A stretch of 64,000 bases of DNA from Kribbella antiqua (GCF_004345665.1 NZ_SLWR01000013.1:157552-221551); one strand, 5' to 3'. Numbered from the stretch's first letter, positions 27,101 through 35,664 are shown. Program-made: numbers and translations. Notes: generated by a model from the letters alone, not told the origin.

Positions 27101-29611
27101 GTTGCCCTCGGCATCATCGAGGGCATCCGCACCGGGCAGAGCATGTCGAGCCTGCTCGGCTACCAGTTCGAGCGCGGTCTGCACGACCGGCACGGGCTCG
27201 CCGAGGTCGACAAGTTCATCTACAAGCTGCGCAAGGAGTTCCCGCTCCGGGCGGACCGGATCAAGTCGACGAAGTCCGAAGACGGCGATTCGATCCAAAC
27301 CATCGAGGCCCGGAACGTGATCGACGGTCTTGCGCTCGTCGAGCACATGGCGAACACGCAGAAGCCCACCTATCCCTTTGGGAAGACGACGCTGCCGGAC
27401 GCGAGCCCGGCCGAGGCCACCGCCCTGAACGCCGAGGCCGACCGGCTCCGCGAGACGCACGACGCTGTCGCGGACCTGGCCCTGTCCGAGGGTGTGTACC
27501 AAGCCGTGCTGGGCAACTACGACCGGGTCGCGTCGACCTACGACGCCTATGCCCGCGGCAACTTCCCGCCGGAGCCGGACGTGGTCCGCACGCCGCTCAA
27601 CGGAACAGGTCTGACCCTGCGAGTCGGCCTGCACCTCGACCCGGCCGCGGATCCAGCGACGTCACCGATCGCCGGGACCTCGATGACTCCTCGGGCTGTT
27701 GGCGAGCCCGGTGTGAACGCTTGGCTGGCCGGTGTTCTGCCGCCACCGGATCAGATCGGTTGTGTCGCGTCGTACCGCTCGGCCGCGACAGGGACCACCG
27801 AGACGCTGGAGATCACGCTCGATCAGCTCGGCCTGCAACCCGCGGATCTGCTGGCCATCATCCGGGAGGACACCGAGTCGTCGATCAGCGAGCTCGACGA
27901 CCGCATCGTGCAACGCGTGATCGCCGATGCGGATCCGCGGCCGGACGTGCTGGTGACGATCGAGTACCTCACGACGCAGACAGCGCCGTACAGCGTCTTC
28001 GAGTTGCTGCCGGGTCTTCGCGCCGTACGGCGATTGACGACCAAGTCGCGGCCTCTTCGGTCCAGTGATCTGACGCTGATGAACGAGTCGAGCAGCACGC
28101 AGGACGCTGCGCCTGAGTTCGACAAGGACCGGATCGACCGGGTGCGGAACGCGTTGCTGGACGTCCAGACCGACCTCGCGGCGTACGCCGCGAGCATCGA
28201 TGGACCGCTCGCGGATCTGGACAACCGGCGCGACGAGCTCCTGACCGGGATCGACACGTTCATCGACGATCTGGCCGCCTTGCTGGCCAGGGTGGCTCTG
28301 TTCGGGATGCCGCAGGCCGGCTGGGCTTTCGCGTACGACTTCCGGCGGAGCTGTTTCGCGACGATGCTGGCGCAGGCGGCAGAGCTGGTGACGCGATGGG
28401 ACGGGAAGCTTGCGGAGTTCGACGCTCGCGTGGCTGAGGCCGGGTTGGCGGCGACGGATGAGGAGAAGTTCGAGCTGCTCACGCAGGCCGAGCGGGCGAT
28501 CTCGACGATCATCACCTCGCCGTTGCCGGCGTTACCGACGTACCTCAATGAGCTGGTCAACGTGAAGAGGCCCGCGTTCGTTGCGAAGCGGGCCGCCTTT
28601 GACGCGTTCAAGAACTCAACCCGTCGGGGTGTCGCGGCGCTTCTGGCGGATCTGCGGGCGGCGCTGCCGATCGCGGCCTTCGACTTCGTGCCGTTGGAGC
28701 TCGGCAAACGCGAGGACGAGATCATCCGATTCGCTCAGGACATCAGTGCTGTCGTCACCGTGATCAGCGCGGAGGTCGACCGGCGTCTCACCGAATCGCA
28801 GGACCTGTTCGACGAACACGACGCGACGGCCGACGCCACAGCCCGCGTCGATGCGCTGGATCGGGCCGCGAAGGTTCTGCTGGGGGACGACTTCCGCATC
28901 TTCCCGCGGTTCCGATTGTCGACAGCGCAAGGCGACGAGCTGACCAACGCGCATGTCGACTCGGCGTCGAACCACTTGTTCCGGCACCTCACCACGCCGA
29001 CCGATCCGGCCGTCGACCCCGTCGATTTCCCGGTCGACGAATGGATGTACGGCGTCGCCCGGGTGCGCGAGAAGCTGAACGCCTGGGAGCAAACGGTGAT
29101 GTTCACCGGAGCCCTCGGCCGTCCGGAGCCGGAGCTGACCGCGATCCAGTTGCCGTACGTCCCCGACGATCACTGGCTCGGGCTCGACTTCCCGGCGGAC
29201 AAGACGCTGGACAGTGATCGGCTCCTGTACACCGCCCACTACTCCACGCCGTTCGACAAGACGAAGCCGCAGTGCGGGATGCTGCTCGACGAGTGGACCG
29301 AGACCATCCCTGACCAGAGCATCGACACCGGCATCGCCTTCCACTACGACCGGCCAAACTCGGAAGCGCCGCAGACGATGTTGCTGGTGACGCCGTCGGA
29401 GTTCCGCGGCGCGTGGCAGTGGAACGACCTGGTTGACGCCCTGAACGAGACGCTGGACTTGGCCAAGAGCCGGGCCGTGGAGCCCAAGCATCTGGACGCT
29501 TCGCCGTACGCGCCCTTCTTGCCCGCGACAGTGCTCGCCACCCAGGTCAGCCAGCTTACGATCGCGATAGATCTTGCCCTCAACAACAAGATCGCCCTGC
29601 TGGAGGACTGA
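24098..29611 (+). CDS. Giant protein of unknown function (1837 aa)
   Basis: The largest gene of the window, starting with GTG in the previous stop. Residues 1-90 form a coiled coil (LERDRREVVAALEELRRSRR). Next come ordered segments: ILMMPVRVETRFKKDELWVR, RATILPDRFVFLGYEQAGG, ELAWLVDFDAAEKVGMAMRI, GFDRVLVLGVRLSADEE, and GLAVVPQGTPTNNTEAVG; then GACPAIRIGQQPYGILPATP near residue 555. The middle and C-terminal thirds have long helical stretches, ending with CGMLLDEWTETIPD and GIAFHYDRPNSEAPQ. No signal peptide or clear membrane helix. I do not recognise a characterised family. Motif-rich ordered segments argue for a real multidomain machine part, not a low-complexity surface protein. Confidence 0.65.
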   Translation: MTDFTDLRVQLRHAREQVSGIASQSAALVERLKQIDVRTAQLNRVASAGNEAYDAQRAELERDRREVVAALEELRRSRREAIAVEAELAGQFGEFTDPREGLARLDDGIPILMMPVRVETRFKKDELWVRVFPDDCWVDGFDPELSETELTNVRRYWTGIWQAGGIEDQERGAWTVLVEAHGSGRAGWIVDAYQPANLADKPVKVRAEDVVLTVPVESALADADAVAGYWRDLWLADGSAAGSAAAEAALEAAVGAARADEIRAGFVPANFTAAVTGGLTKAEVAVSVAFVELPAIATRESAWSSAPRATILPDRFVFLGYEQAGGQPSVIRVGTPVPSPLVVGPNPSAPAAEQLHHDEHGNLVIPDELAWLVDFDAAEKVGMAMRISLTPTQASRGFDRVLVLGVRLSADEETAQTELETLLRHHSYKGSGLAVVPQGTPTNNTEAVGTGFDRQDDADESFDDRRQPLFLAQSGWLDKADGQWLAEYLGVDPGLFSTTHAADTQDQLTARAMNTALWPATMGYWMETMMAPVFDDSAIETTREFFTRFVIGAGACPAIRIGQQPYGILPATPLSRMNWLEQRPDRVQDFGQLQRLYRVLLDLKTDFDGMVPNLSRVGASGDPHALLLDVLGLHPGSVEWSQRYAESLKTLFNRLNLLGFGGLIQKLLIAAQRQAARQKLTDLGGVGEADPKILDLVFAGKHNVLKGGVIDDVPLSESDPIRPSTDDGRNYLEWLIDAANTSLDALYQQKGFVDNKRPAALLYLLLRHALQLGYSDVSIRLHQDAGLYTAAQAAIARADDPFLHVRDNKLVSESRYQPLYVAATEITGTPDKPVHEFIGERLRALQLHFHLSDQLAALDRLKDQPTAVLERALADHVDLCSYRLDAWLLGLVNVQLAMMRGLRDGSETPARQGIHLGGYAWLEDLRPDRRELIPVELDEELATIFAGDSPLLADSTNQGYVHAPSLNHAVAAAVLRNGFLSNASQANRQTMAVNLTSERVRVALGIIEGIRTGQSMSSLLGYQFERGLHDRHGLAEVDKFIYKLRKEFPLRADRIKSTKSEDGDSIQTIEARNVIDGLALVEHMANTQKPTYPFGKTTLPDASPAEATALNAEADRLRETHDAVADLALSEGVYQAVLGNYDRVASTYDAYARGNFPPEPDVVRTPLNGTGLTLRVGLHLDPAADPATSPIAGTSMTPRAVGEPGVNAWLAGVLPPPDQIGCVASYRSAATGTTETLEITLDQLGLQPADLLAIIREDTESSISELDDRIVQRVIADADPRPDVLVTIEYLTTQTAPYSVFELLPGLRAVRRLTTKSRPLRSSDLTLMNESSSTQDAAPEFDKDRIDRVRNALLDVQTDLAAYAASIDGPLADLDNRRDELLTGIDTFIDDLAALLARVALFGMPQAGWAFAYDFRRSCFATMLAQAAELVTRWDGKLAEFDARVAEAGLAATDEEKFELLTQAERAISTIITSPLPALPTYLNELVNVKRPAFVAKRAAFDAFKNSTRRGVAALLADLRAALPIAAFDFVPLELGKREDEIIRFAQDISAVVTVISAEVDRRLTESQDLFDEHDATADATARVDALDRAAKVLLGDDFRIFPRFRLSTAQGDELTNAHVDSASNHLFRHLTTPTDPAVDPVDFPVDEWMYGVARVREKLNAWEQTVMFTGALGRPEPELTAIQLPYVPDDHWLGLDFPADKTLDSDRLLYTAHYSTPFDKTKPQCGMLLDEWTETIPDQSIDTGIAFHYDRPNSEAPQTMLLVTPSEFRGAWQWNDLVDALNETLDLAKSRAVEPKHLDASPYAPFLPATVLATQVSQLTIAIDLALNNKIALLED

Positions 29612-29612
29612 C

Positions 29613-31481
29613 ATGCCGTTCAGCATCACGCGCAATCTCGGCTCGGTCATCGCGAAGAAGTCGCGGCCGGCGATCACCATCTGGAACCGGCTCGAGGGCC
29701 GGCCGCGAGCGGAGAACTTCGACCGCGCACTGCGGGCCGAGGTCCGGGACGCGTTGTGGATGCTGACCCGGCAGTGGCAGATGGGCGAGTTCCAGGGCGA
29801 CGACGCGGGCTCGCCGATCGACGTGAGGGTCCATCTGGAGACGACGAAGCTGCAGAAGTACCAGGCGGTGCTGGGTCCGGTCGAACCGTTCGACGACCAG
29901 ATCCCGCTCGAGGCACATGTCGAGCGGATGGCGGTACCGATCGAACAGGGTGGCCATGAGATCGCGCTCGACCTCCGGCTGCTGCTCGGGCGGCAATGGC
30001 TGAAACTGATCCGCACTGTGTCGCCGGCTCCGCTGGTTGCCGAGCAGTTCATCGGCCGGTATCCGATTCACCTGCCGGATCCGAGGGATCTCGATGATGC
30101 TTCGACGTGTGCCCATCCTGAGGCGTGGTCGAGTTTTACTGCCGTGGCGACGCGGCGGATGGACGGGGTCAAGCTGCTCGACCACCTCGCCTCGGCGGCG
30201 AATCATGCGTACGACGGGATCCCGGCGCTGGTGGGGATGGAGGGCCAGGTCGACGTCGTCGCGGAGCGGTTCGTCCGCTGGTTCCGTCGTGTCTTTCACC
30301 AGCCCGAAGGACCGGGTGCCTGGCAGAAGGAGCGACTCGAGTATCAGTTCGCGGTATCGGCGCCGTACGGCGAAGTGGAGAAGGTGCTGGTCGCGGAGGA
30401 GTACTACCAGGGTCATCTCGACTGGTACAACTTCGACGTCGACCCGGCTCGGAGCACGCTCGGAGACGTCGACCCGGCTGCTGTTCCGCCTAAGCCGCAC
30501 ACTTTGTCGATGCTGCCGACGCAGGCGACGTTCAACGGGATGCCGAACACCCGCTGGTGGCGGTTCGAGGACTCCCGGACCAACTTCGGCGATATCAAGC
30601 CGGACACGACCGACCTGGCGAAACTGTTGCTGATCGAGTTCGGGCTCGTGTTCGCGAACGACTGGTTCGTCGTACCGTTCACCGTTCCGGCCGCGACCAT
30701 CGCGGAGATCCAGGGCATGGCGGTCACGAACGTGTTCGGCGAGCGGACCTGGGTCGAAGCGGCCGGGCGTGGCGACGACGATGACTGGCAGCGCTGGGCG
30801 ATGTTCCTGGTCTCGATTCGCGGCAAGGGTCATGAGCCCGCCGACCGCAGCCTGGTGCTGCCGCCGGCGGCACGTCAGGTCCTCGAAGGACGGCCGCTCG
30901 AGCAGGTCATGCTCGGCCGCGACGAGATGGCCAACATGGTCTGGGGAATCGAGCAGACGATCGCTCTCCCGTCCGGTGACCCCGCGAACGGGCGGGAGGC
31001 GGCGGAGCAGACTCGCGTGTTCTACGAGGCCGACTTGGAACGCCGCCTCGGCGCACCACCCGAGCCGCTTCCGCCGGCCGAAGGTGCGAAGATCCGCTAC
31101 AAGGTGATGAGCTCGGTCCCGGAGAACTGGATCCCGCTGATCCCGGTCCATGTCGCGGGCAACAACAGGGAGGTCCAGCTCCAGCGGGCAGCGATGCTCC
31201 GGATCATGGAAGGCGACACCGCCCCCACGCCGGATCCCGTCCGCCCGCGCACCTCCCTGCTCCGGCCCGGCCTCGAAGACACTCCCCAAACCGGCTACCT
31301 CCTCCACGAGGAGGAGGTGCCCCGCGCCGGAACCGTCGTATCGACCAGTTTCCAGCGAACCCGCTGGAACGCCGGCCGTACGTTCGTCTGGCTCGGCGTC
31401 CGCAAACAGACCGGCCGCGGCGAAGGCTCGAGCGGCCTGGCCTTCGACTACCTGGCCGACGTACCGCCTCCCAAGGACTGA
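29613..31481 (+). CDS. Operon-terminal large protein of unknown function (622 aa)
   Basis: Last gene of the six-gene operon. The frame is open from 29574, but ATG 29613, one base after the previous stop with ggagg six bases ahead, is the better start. Distinct blocks are visible: AITIWNRLEGRPRAENF then ALWMLTRQWQMGEFQGDDAG near residue 45, NDWFVVPFTVPAATIAEIQG near 350, and a C-terminal run with LLHEEEVPRAGTVV, SFQRTRWNAGRTFVWLG and TGRGEGSSGLAFDYL. No signal peptide, membrane helix or known catalytic motif. No characterised family recognised; the last two blocks are good search queries. Confidence 0.65.
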   Translation: MPFSITRNLGSVIAKKSRPAITIWNRLEGRPRAENFDRALRAEVRDALWMLTRQWQMGEFQGDDAGSPIDVRVHLETTKLQKYQAVLGPVEPFDDQIPLEAHVERMAVPIEQGGHEIALDLRLLLGRQWLKLIRTVSPAPLVAEQFIGRYPIHLPDPRDLDDASTCAHPEAWSSFTAVATRRMDGVKLLDHLASAANHAYDGIPALVGMEGQVDVVAERFVRWFRRVFHQPEGPGAWQKERLEYQFAVSAPYGEVEKVLVAEEYYQGHLDWYNFDVDPARSTLGDVDPAAVPPKPHTLSMLPTQATFNGMPNTRWWRFEDSRTNFGDIKPDTTDLAKLLLIEFGLVFANDWFVVPFTVPAATIAEIQGMAVTNVFGERTWVEAAGRGDDDDWQRWAMFLVSIRGKGHEPADRSLVLPPAARQVLEGRPLEQVMLGRDEMANMVWGIEQTIALPSGDPANGREAAEQTRVFYEADLERRLGAPPEPLPPAEGAKIRYKVMSSVPENWIPLIPVHVAGNNREVQLQRAAMLRIMEGDTAPTPDPVRPRTSLLRPGLEDTPQTGYLLHEEEVPRAGTVVSTSFQRTRWNAGRTFVWLGVRKQTGRGEGSSGLAFDYLADVPPPKD

Positions 31482-31492
31482 CACGCCTGTCG

Positions 31493-31521
31493 TTGACCCC
31501 TGCGAACGTGCCTCATAGACT
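31493..31521 (+). promoter_or_regulatory. Sigma70-type promoter of the glcDEF operon
   Basis: TTGACC (31493-31498) and TAGACT (31516-31521) are separated by exactly 17 bases, a near-consensus vegetative promoter. The transcript would begin about 35 bases upstream of the glcD GTG. It also starts just after the stop of the upstream operon, marking a new unit. Confidence 0.65.
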
Positions 31522-31541
31522 GCCGAATCGTAGAAAAGTTT

Positions 31542-31556
31542 TTCCGCTATGCAGAA
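31542..31556. promoter_or_regulatory. IclR-like operator downstream of the glc promoter
   Basis: TTCCGC-TAT-GCAGAA is a 15-bp inverted repeat with one mismatched pair, of the TTCCGC-N3-GCGGAA type used by IclR/AllR-like repressors. It sits between the predicted transcription start and the glcD start, the position of a blocking repressor. No IclR gene is in the window. Confidence 0.5.
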
Positions 31557-31562
31557 TTCGAG

Positions 31563-33017
31563 GTGCTGGTGGAGATCGAGGCGCTCGCTGCTCGGCTGCG
31601 CGCACAACTGGGTGACGCCGCCGTCATCACGGATCGCGCGCAACGACGTACGTACGAATGCGACGGCCTGACCCACCATCGGGTGGTTCCCGCGCTGGTG
31701 GTCCTCGCCGACACTACGGCCGCGGTGGCTGCGACGGTCAAGGAGTGCGCCGCGCTAGGTGTCCCGTTCGTCGCCCGAGGCTCCGGTACGGGATTGTCCG
31801 GGGGAGCGTTGCCGCACGCCGACGGCGTGCTGATCGTCATGAGCCGGATGCGCCGGATTCTCGAACTCGACATCGAGGGGCAGCGCGCCGTGGTCGAGCC
31901 GGGCGTCATCAACATGCAGCTGACGAACGCCGCGATGCCGATGGGGTACTACTTCGCCCCGGACCCGTCGAGTCAGCAGGTGTGTTCGATCGGCGGCAAC
32001 GTCGCGGAGAACTCGGGCGGAGCGCACTGCCTCAAGTACGGCTTCACGACCAACCACGTCACCGGCCTGGAACTGGTCACGCCCGAAGGAGACATCGTCG
32101 AGCTCGGCGGCAAAGCGCCCGACACACCGGGCTACGACTTGGTGGGCGCCTTGGTCGGCTCCGAAGGCACGCTGGGAGTCGTCACGGGTGTGACCGTGCG
32201 CCTGACCCGTGCCCCGGAGGACGTCCGAACCTTGCTGGCGGCGTTCGACAGCACCGACAGCGCCGGTACGGCGGTATCCGCGATCATCGGCGCCGGAGTC
32301 ATCCCGGCCGCGATCGAAATGATGGACGCGCTTGCCATCGAAGCGGCCGAGGCTGCCGTGCATTGTGGCTACCCGCCCGGCGCTGGCGCCGTACTGATCG
32401 TCGAGATCGACGGACCACGCTCGGACGTCCAGCACGTGTTCGATCAGGTCACTGGTCTCTGCCAGGCCGCGGGAGCGTTCGAGATCCGCATCGCCCGCGA
32501 CGACGAGGAACGGGCTCTGATCTGGAGAGGTCGCAAGTCGGCCTTCGCCGCGGTCGGCCGCATCAGCCCGGACTACATCGTCCAAGACGGAGTCGTCCCA
32601 CGTACGTCGCTGCCGCGCGTACTGCGCAGCATCGCCGAACTGTCGGAGCGATCCGGCGTCCGGGTGGCCAACGTGTTCCACGCGGGCGACGGCAACCTGC
32701 ATCCGCTCGTGCTCTTCGACGAGCGGCGCGAGGGCGAGGCCGAGCGGGCGGAGGAAGTGTCGGGGGCGATCCTCGACCTCTGCATCCAGCACGGCGGTTC
32801 GATCACGGGCGAGCACGGTGTCGGGTCGGACAAGGCGCAGTACATGCCGCGGATGTTCACCGACGAGGATCTGGACACCATGCAACTGCTGCGCTGTGCC
32901 TTCGATCCGGACTCGCTTTCGAATCCTGGGAAGGTCTTTCCGACTCCACGGCTGTGTGGCGAGCGTCCTCGAAAGCAGCAAGGGGTTCCGGCGGACGGCG
33001 TGGCGGAGGTGTTCTGA
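31563..33017 (+). CDS. glcD: Glycolate oxidase subunit GlcD (FAD-linked)
   Basis: Catalytic FAD subunit of glycolate oxidase, oxidising glycolate (or D-lactate) to the 2-oxo acid. The 484-aa protein has the PCMH FAD-binding segment with ARGSGTGLSGGALP and GGNVAENSGGAHCLKYG, the GSEGTLGVVTGVTVRL loop, and the C-terminal metal-binding parts VANVFHAGDGNLHPLVLFD and GEHGVGSDK. Start GTG 31563 is in frame with no better upstream choice. It overlaps glcE by one base (TGATG), so D, E and F are coupled. Confidence 0.92.
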   Translation: MLVEIEALAARLRAQLGDAAVITDRAQRRTYECDGLTHHRVVPALVVLADTTAAVAATVKECAALGVPFVARGSGTGLSGGALPHADGVLIVMSRMRRILELDIEGQRAVVEPGVINMQLTNAAMPMGYYFAPDPSSQQVCSIGGNVAENSGGAHCLKYGFTTNHVTGLELVTPEGDIVELGGKAPDTPGYDLVGALVGSEGTLGVVTGVTVRLTRAPEDVRTLLAAFDSTDSAGTAVSAIIGAGVIPAAIEMMDALAIEAAEAAVHCGYPPGAGAVLIVEIDGPRSDVQHVFDQVTGLCQAAGAFEIRIARDDEERALIWRGRKSAFAAVGRISPDYIVQDGVVPRTSLPRVLRSIAELSERSGVRVANVFHAGDGNLHPLVLFDERREGEAERAEEVSGAILDLCIQHGGSITGEHGVGSDKAQYMPRMFTDEDLDTMQLLRCAFDPDSLSNPGKVFPTPRLCGERPRKQQGVPADGVAEVF

Positions 33018-34201
33018 TGCCGGACGTGCAGTCGGAGCTCGAGCGTGCCTGCGAGCTGGAGCCCGCGAAAGACGCCGACGCGGTGGTCGGCGAGCTGCCT
33101 CAGTGGGTGGTGCGTCCTACTACTACCGCGCAAGTCGCCGACATCATGCGGGTCGCGTCAGCGCACGATCTTGCTGTCGTGGCACGCGGAGCGGGGACCA
33201 AGCTGCGCTGGGGAAATCGGCCGCAGCGAGTGGATGTGGTGCTCGACACCACGGGCCTGGATGCGCTGGTCGAGCATGCTGAGGGCGATCTCATCCTCGT
33301 CACCGGTGCTGGTCGGCGGTTGGAGACGATTCAGCAAGACATCTCCGCTTCGGGACAGCAGTTGGGGATCGACCCGGCGCGGAAGGGCACGGTGGGTGGA
33401 GCCGTGGCCACCGCCTCGACGGGACCGCTGCGGTTGCGGCATGGCGCCGTACGGGATCTCGTGATCGGGATGACCTTTGTGCGGGCCGATGGTGTGGTGG
33501 CCCACAGCGGCGGCAAAGTGGTGAAGAACGTCGCTGGTTATGACCTTGCCAAGATCATGACCGGCTCGTACGGGACGTTGGGCGTGATCACCGAGGTCGC
33601 CTTTCGGCTGCACCCGATCCCGCAGGGCCGTCGTTGGGTGAGCGTCGAGGTCGACAGTGCCCAGCAGGCGCATGAAGCCGTGCAGGCGCTGGTGCACAGT
33701 CAGGTGATGGCTGCGGCGATTGAGCTGGACTGGAGCGACGGTCGTGGTCAGGTCGCCGTACAGATTGTTGGTCATGCTGACGGCGTCGACGCGATCTGTG
33801 AGGAGGTGATTCGCTTGCTGGCAAGGGATGCCGAGTCGTCGACGGAGCCACCGTCGTGGTGGGGTGGGGAGCCGGCCGGGGCGCTGCTCAAGGTGACTTA
33901 TGAGATCGGCGCTTTGACTCAGTTGCTTGAGGCAATTGGGTCCTTACGTTTCCGTGGCTCACCAGGTGTCGGCACAGGGCTGCTCGGGGTGAGCGACGCC
34001 GTCGTTGATGTCGTGGCGAACCTACGGCGCGAGTCGGCCCGGTTCGGCGGGTCGGTCGTCGTACTCGATGCTCCGGAGGAGGCGCGTGGCGAGCTTGATC
34101 TGTGGGGCCCGGTGCGTGGGCTCGAGCTCATGCGTTCGGTCAAGCAACGGTTCGATCCCGGACGTTTGCTGTCGCCGGGACGCTTCGTGGGAGGCATTTG
34201 A
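33017..34201 (+). CDS. glcE: Glycolate oxidase subunit GlcE (FAD-binding)
   Basis: Second FAD-binding subunit of glycolate oxidase (394 aa), shorter than GlcD as in other bacteria. It has the PCMH-type segments VVARGAGTKLRWGN, KGTVGGAVATASTGPLRLRH, SGGKVVKNVAGYDLAKI and GSYGTLGVITEVAFRLHP. A long in-frame extension upstream runs through glcD and is not coding; ATG 33017 overlaps the glcD stop. The end overlaps glcF by one base (TGATGA pattern). Confidence 0.9.
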   Translation: MPDVQSELERACELEPAKDADAVVGELPQWVVRPTTTAQVADIMRVASAHDLAVVARGAGTKLRWGNRPQRVDVVLDTTGLDALVEHAEGDLILVTGAGRRLETIQQDISASGQQLGIDPARKGTVGGAVATASTGPLRLRHGAVRDLVIGMTFVRADGVVAHSGGKVVKNVAGYDLAKIMTGSYGTLGVITEVAFRLHPIPQGRRWVSVEVDSAQQAHEAVQALVHSQVMAAAIELDWSDGRGQVAVQIVGHADGVDAICEEVIRLLARDAESSTEPPSWWGGEPAGALLKVTYEIGALTQLLEAIGSLRFRGSPGVGTGLLGVSDAVVDVVANLRRESARFGGSVVVLDAPEEARGELDLWGPVRGLELMRSVKQRFDPGRLLSPGRFVGGI

Positions 34202-35493
34202 TGAGCTTCGATGATCACCGGCCGCCGTCGGCGGAGTTGCTGGCGGACTGCGTACACTGCGGGTTCTGTCTGCCGACGTGTCCGACGTACGTGCTCTGGG
34301 GCGAGGAGATGGACAGCCCACGCGGCCGCATCCACCTGATGGATCAGGTGCGGCAGGGTGAGCCGTTGAGCCCGTCCACAGTGCAGCACTTCGATGCGTG
34401 CCTCGGTTGCCTGGCATGCGTGACCGCGTGCCCGTCGGGTGTCCAGTACGACGTACTGATCTCGGCCACTCGCGCACAGGTCGAGCGCAACCACGAGCGG
34501 CCGACGGGCCAGCGGGCGCTGCGTACGGCGATCTTCCAGCTGTTTCCTTATCCACGCAGGCTGCGGGCATTGCGTGGACCGCTGCGTCTCCACCAGCGAT
34601 CCGGACTGTCCCGGCTGTTGCGCAGATCGCGTTTGCTGCAGCGGATCTCGCCGAGTCTGGCCGCGATGGAATCGTTGGCCCCGCCGTTGTCGCGAGCCGA
34701 ACGCGTCCCTGAGCGAGTCGCCGCGGCAGGCGAGCGGCGCGGGGTTGTCGGCATGCTGCTCGGGTGCGTTCAACGTGAGTTCTTCCCTGGCGTGAATGCT
34801 GCGACGGCGCGCGTACTCGCGGCTGAGGGTTTCGACGTCATCGCTCCGGCTTCGCAAGGCTGCTGCGGCGCGCTCTCTGCCCATAGTGGGCGGGAGCCTG
34901 AGGCTCAGCGGTTTGCCCGGAAGCTGATCGACACGTTCGAGCAGGCTGGTGTCGACGCTGTCGTGGTGAACTCCGCGGGATGCGGCTCGAGCATGAAGGA
35001 GTACGCAGAGCTGCTCGCGGACGATCCTTCGTATTCGGACCGCGCGGCGGCCTTCGTCGACCGCGTCCGCGACATCAGCGAGTTCCTCGTCGAGGTCGGC
35101 ACCGTCGCCCCACGGCATCCACTGGAAGTGACAGTCGCCTACCACGACGCCTGTCACCTGGCCCACGCCCAGGGAGTCCGCAGCCAACCGCGAGAACTGC
35201 TGCGCGCCATCCCAGGCCTGGAATTACGCGAGATCAAGGACTCGGCAATCTGCTGCGGCAGCGCCGGAATCTACAACCTCCTCAACCCCGAACCAGCCCA
35301 AGAACTAGGCGACGCCAAAGCCAAGAACGTCCTAGCCACCGGCGCCGCCCTCCTGGTCACCGCAAACCCCGGCTGCCTCATGCAAGTCACCTCATCCCTG
35401 GAACGCCAAGGCAAATCCATGGCAACAGCCCACACAGTCGAAGTCCTCGACGCGTCAATCCGCGGGCAATCCTTGCCAGCAGCTTCTGAGTAA
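34201..35493 (+). CDS. glcF: Glycolate oxidase iron-sulfur subunit GlcF
   Basis: Iron-sulfur subunit (430 aa) passing electrons from GlcDE to the respiratory chain. Two 4Fe-4S motifs are clear: Cys17, Cys20, Cys23 and Cys27 (CVHCGFCLPTCP) and a second CLGCLACVTACP. Two CCG domains follow, with GCCGALSAHSGR, NSAGCGSSMKEY and CCGSAGIYNLL. Start ATG 34201 in the glcE stop. Complete set of three genes indicates a working glycolate oxidase. Confidence 0.92.
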   Translation: MSFDDHRPPSAELLADCVHCGFCLPTCPTYVLWGEEMDSPRGRIHLMDQVRQGEPLSPSTVQHFDACLGCLACVTACPSGVQYDVLISATRAQVERNHERPTGQRALRTAIFQLFPYPRRLRALRGPLRLHQRSGLSRLLRRSRLLQRISPSLAAMESLAPPLSRAERVPERVAAAGERRGVVGMLLGCVQREFFPGVNAATARVLAAEGFDVIAPASQGCCGALSAHSGREPEAQRFARKLIDTFEQAGVDAVVVNSAGCGSSMKEYAELLADDPSYSDRAAAFVDRVRDISEFLVEVGTVAPRHPLEVTVAYHDACHLAHAQGVRSQPRELLRAIPGLELREIKDSAICCGSAGIYNLLNPEPAQELGDAKAKNVLATGAALLVTANPGCLMQVTSSLERQGKSMATAHTVEVLDASIRGQSLPAASE

Positions 35494-35664
35494 CAGTGCG
35501 CACCAGCAGGTCGGCATCACCATGGGCACCCCGATCATGTCCGCGTTCCTCACCGCGGATCTCGTGGGCAGCCTCACCACCGCGATCGCTGTCAACGCCG
35601 CTCTGACTCTTGCGGCCGCAGGAACGGTCAGACTCGCGCTGCCAAGGGTCAGGACTGGGCAGTG
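35480..35664 (+). pseudogene. Decayed MFS transporter, C-terminal remnant
   Basis: Between glcF and the next gene, frame 2 reads QQVGITMGTPIMSAFLTADL then TTAIAVNAALTLAAAGTVRL and LALPRVRTGQ before a TGA at 35662. This is the typical last transmembrane part of a DHA2-type MFS exporter, with no N-terminal part left. The fragment touches the end of glcF and overlaps the 3' end of the convergent FAD gene by 16 bp, so a larger gene was lost here by deletion. Confidence 0.55.

Noticed and set aside
14630..31481. Phage tail or extracellular contractile injection system
   Set aside because: No sheath, tube, spike, baseplate, LysM or AAA+ genes can be recognised; only large size and operon order are similar.
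29580..31679. Minus-strand open frame of 699 codons
   Set aside because: Antisense to the 622-aa gene and the start of glcD; no conserved motif and crosses a clear promoter.
31658..33016. Upstream extension of glcE
   Set aside because: In frame with glcE but lies inside glcD in another frame; glcD is the real gene there.
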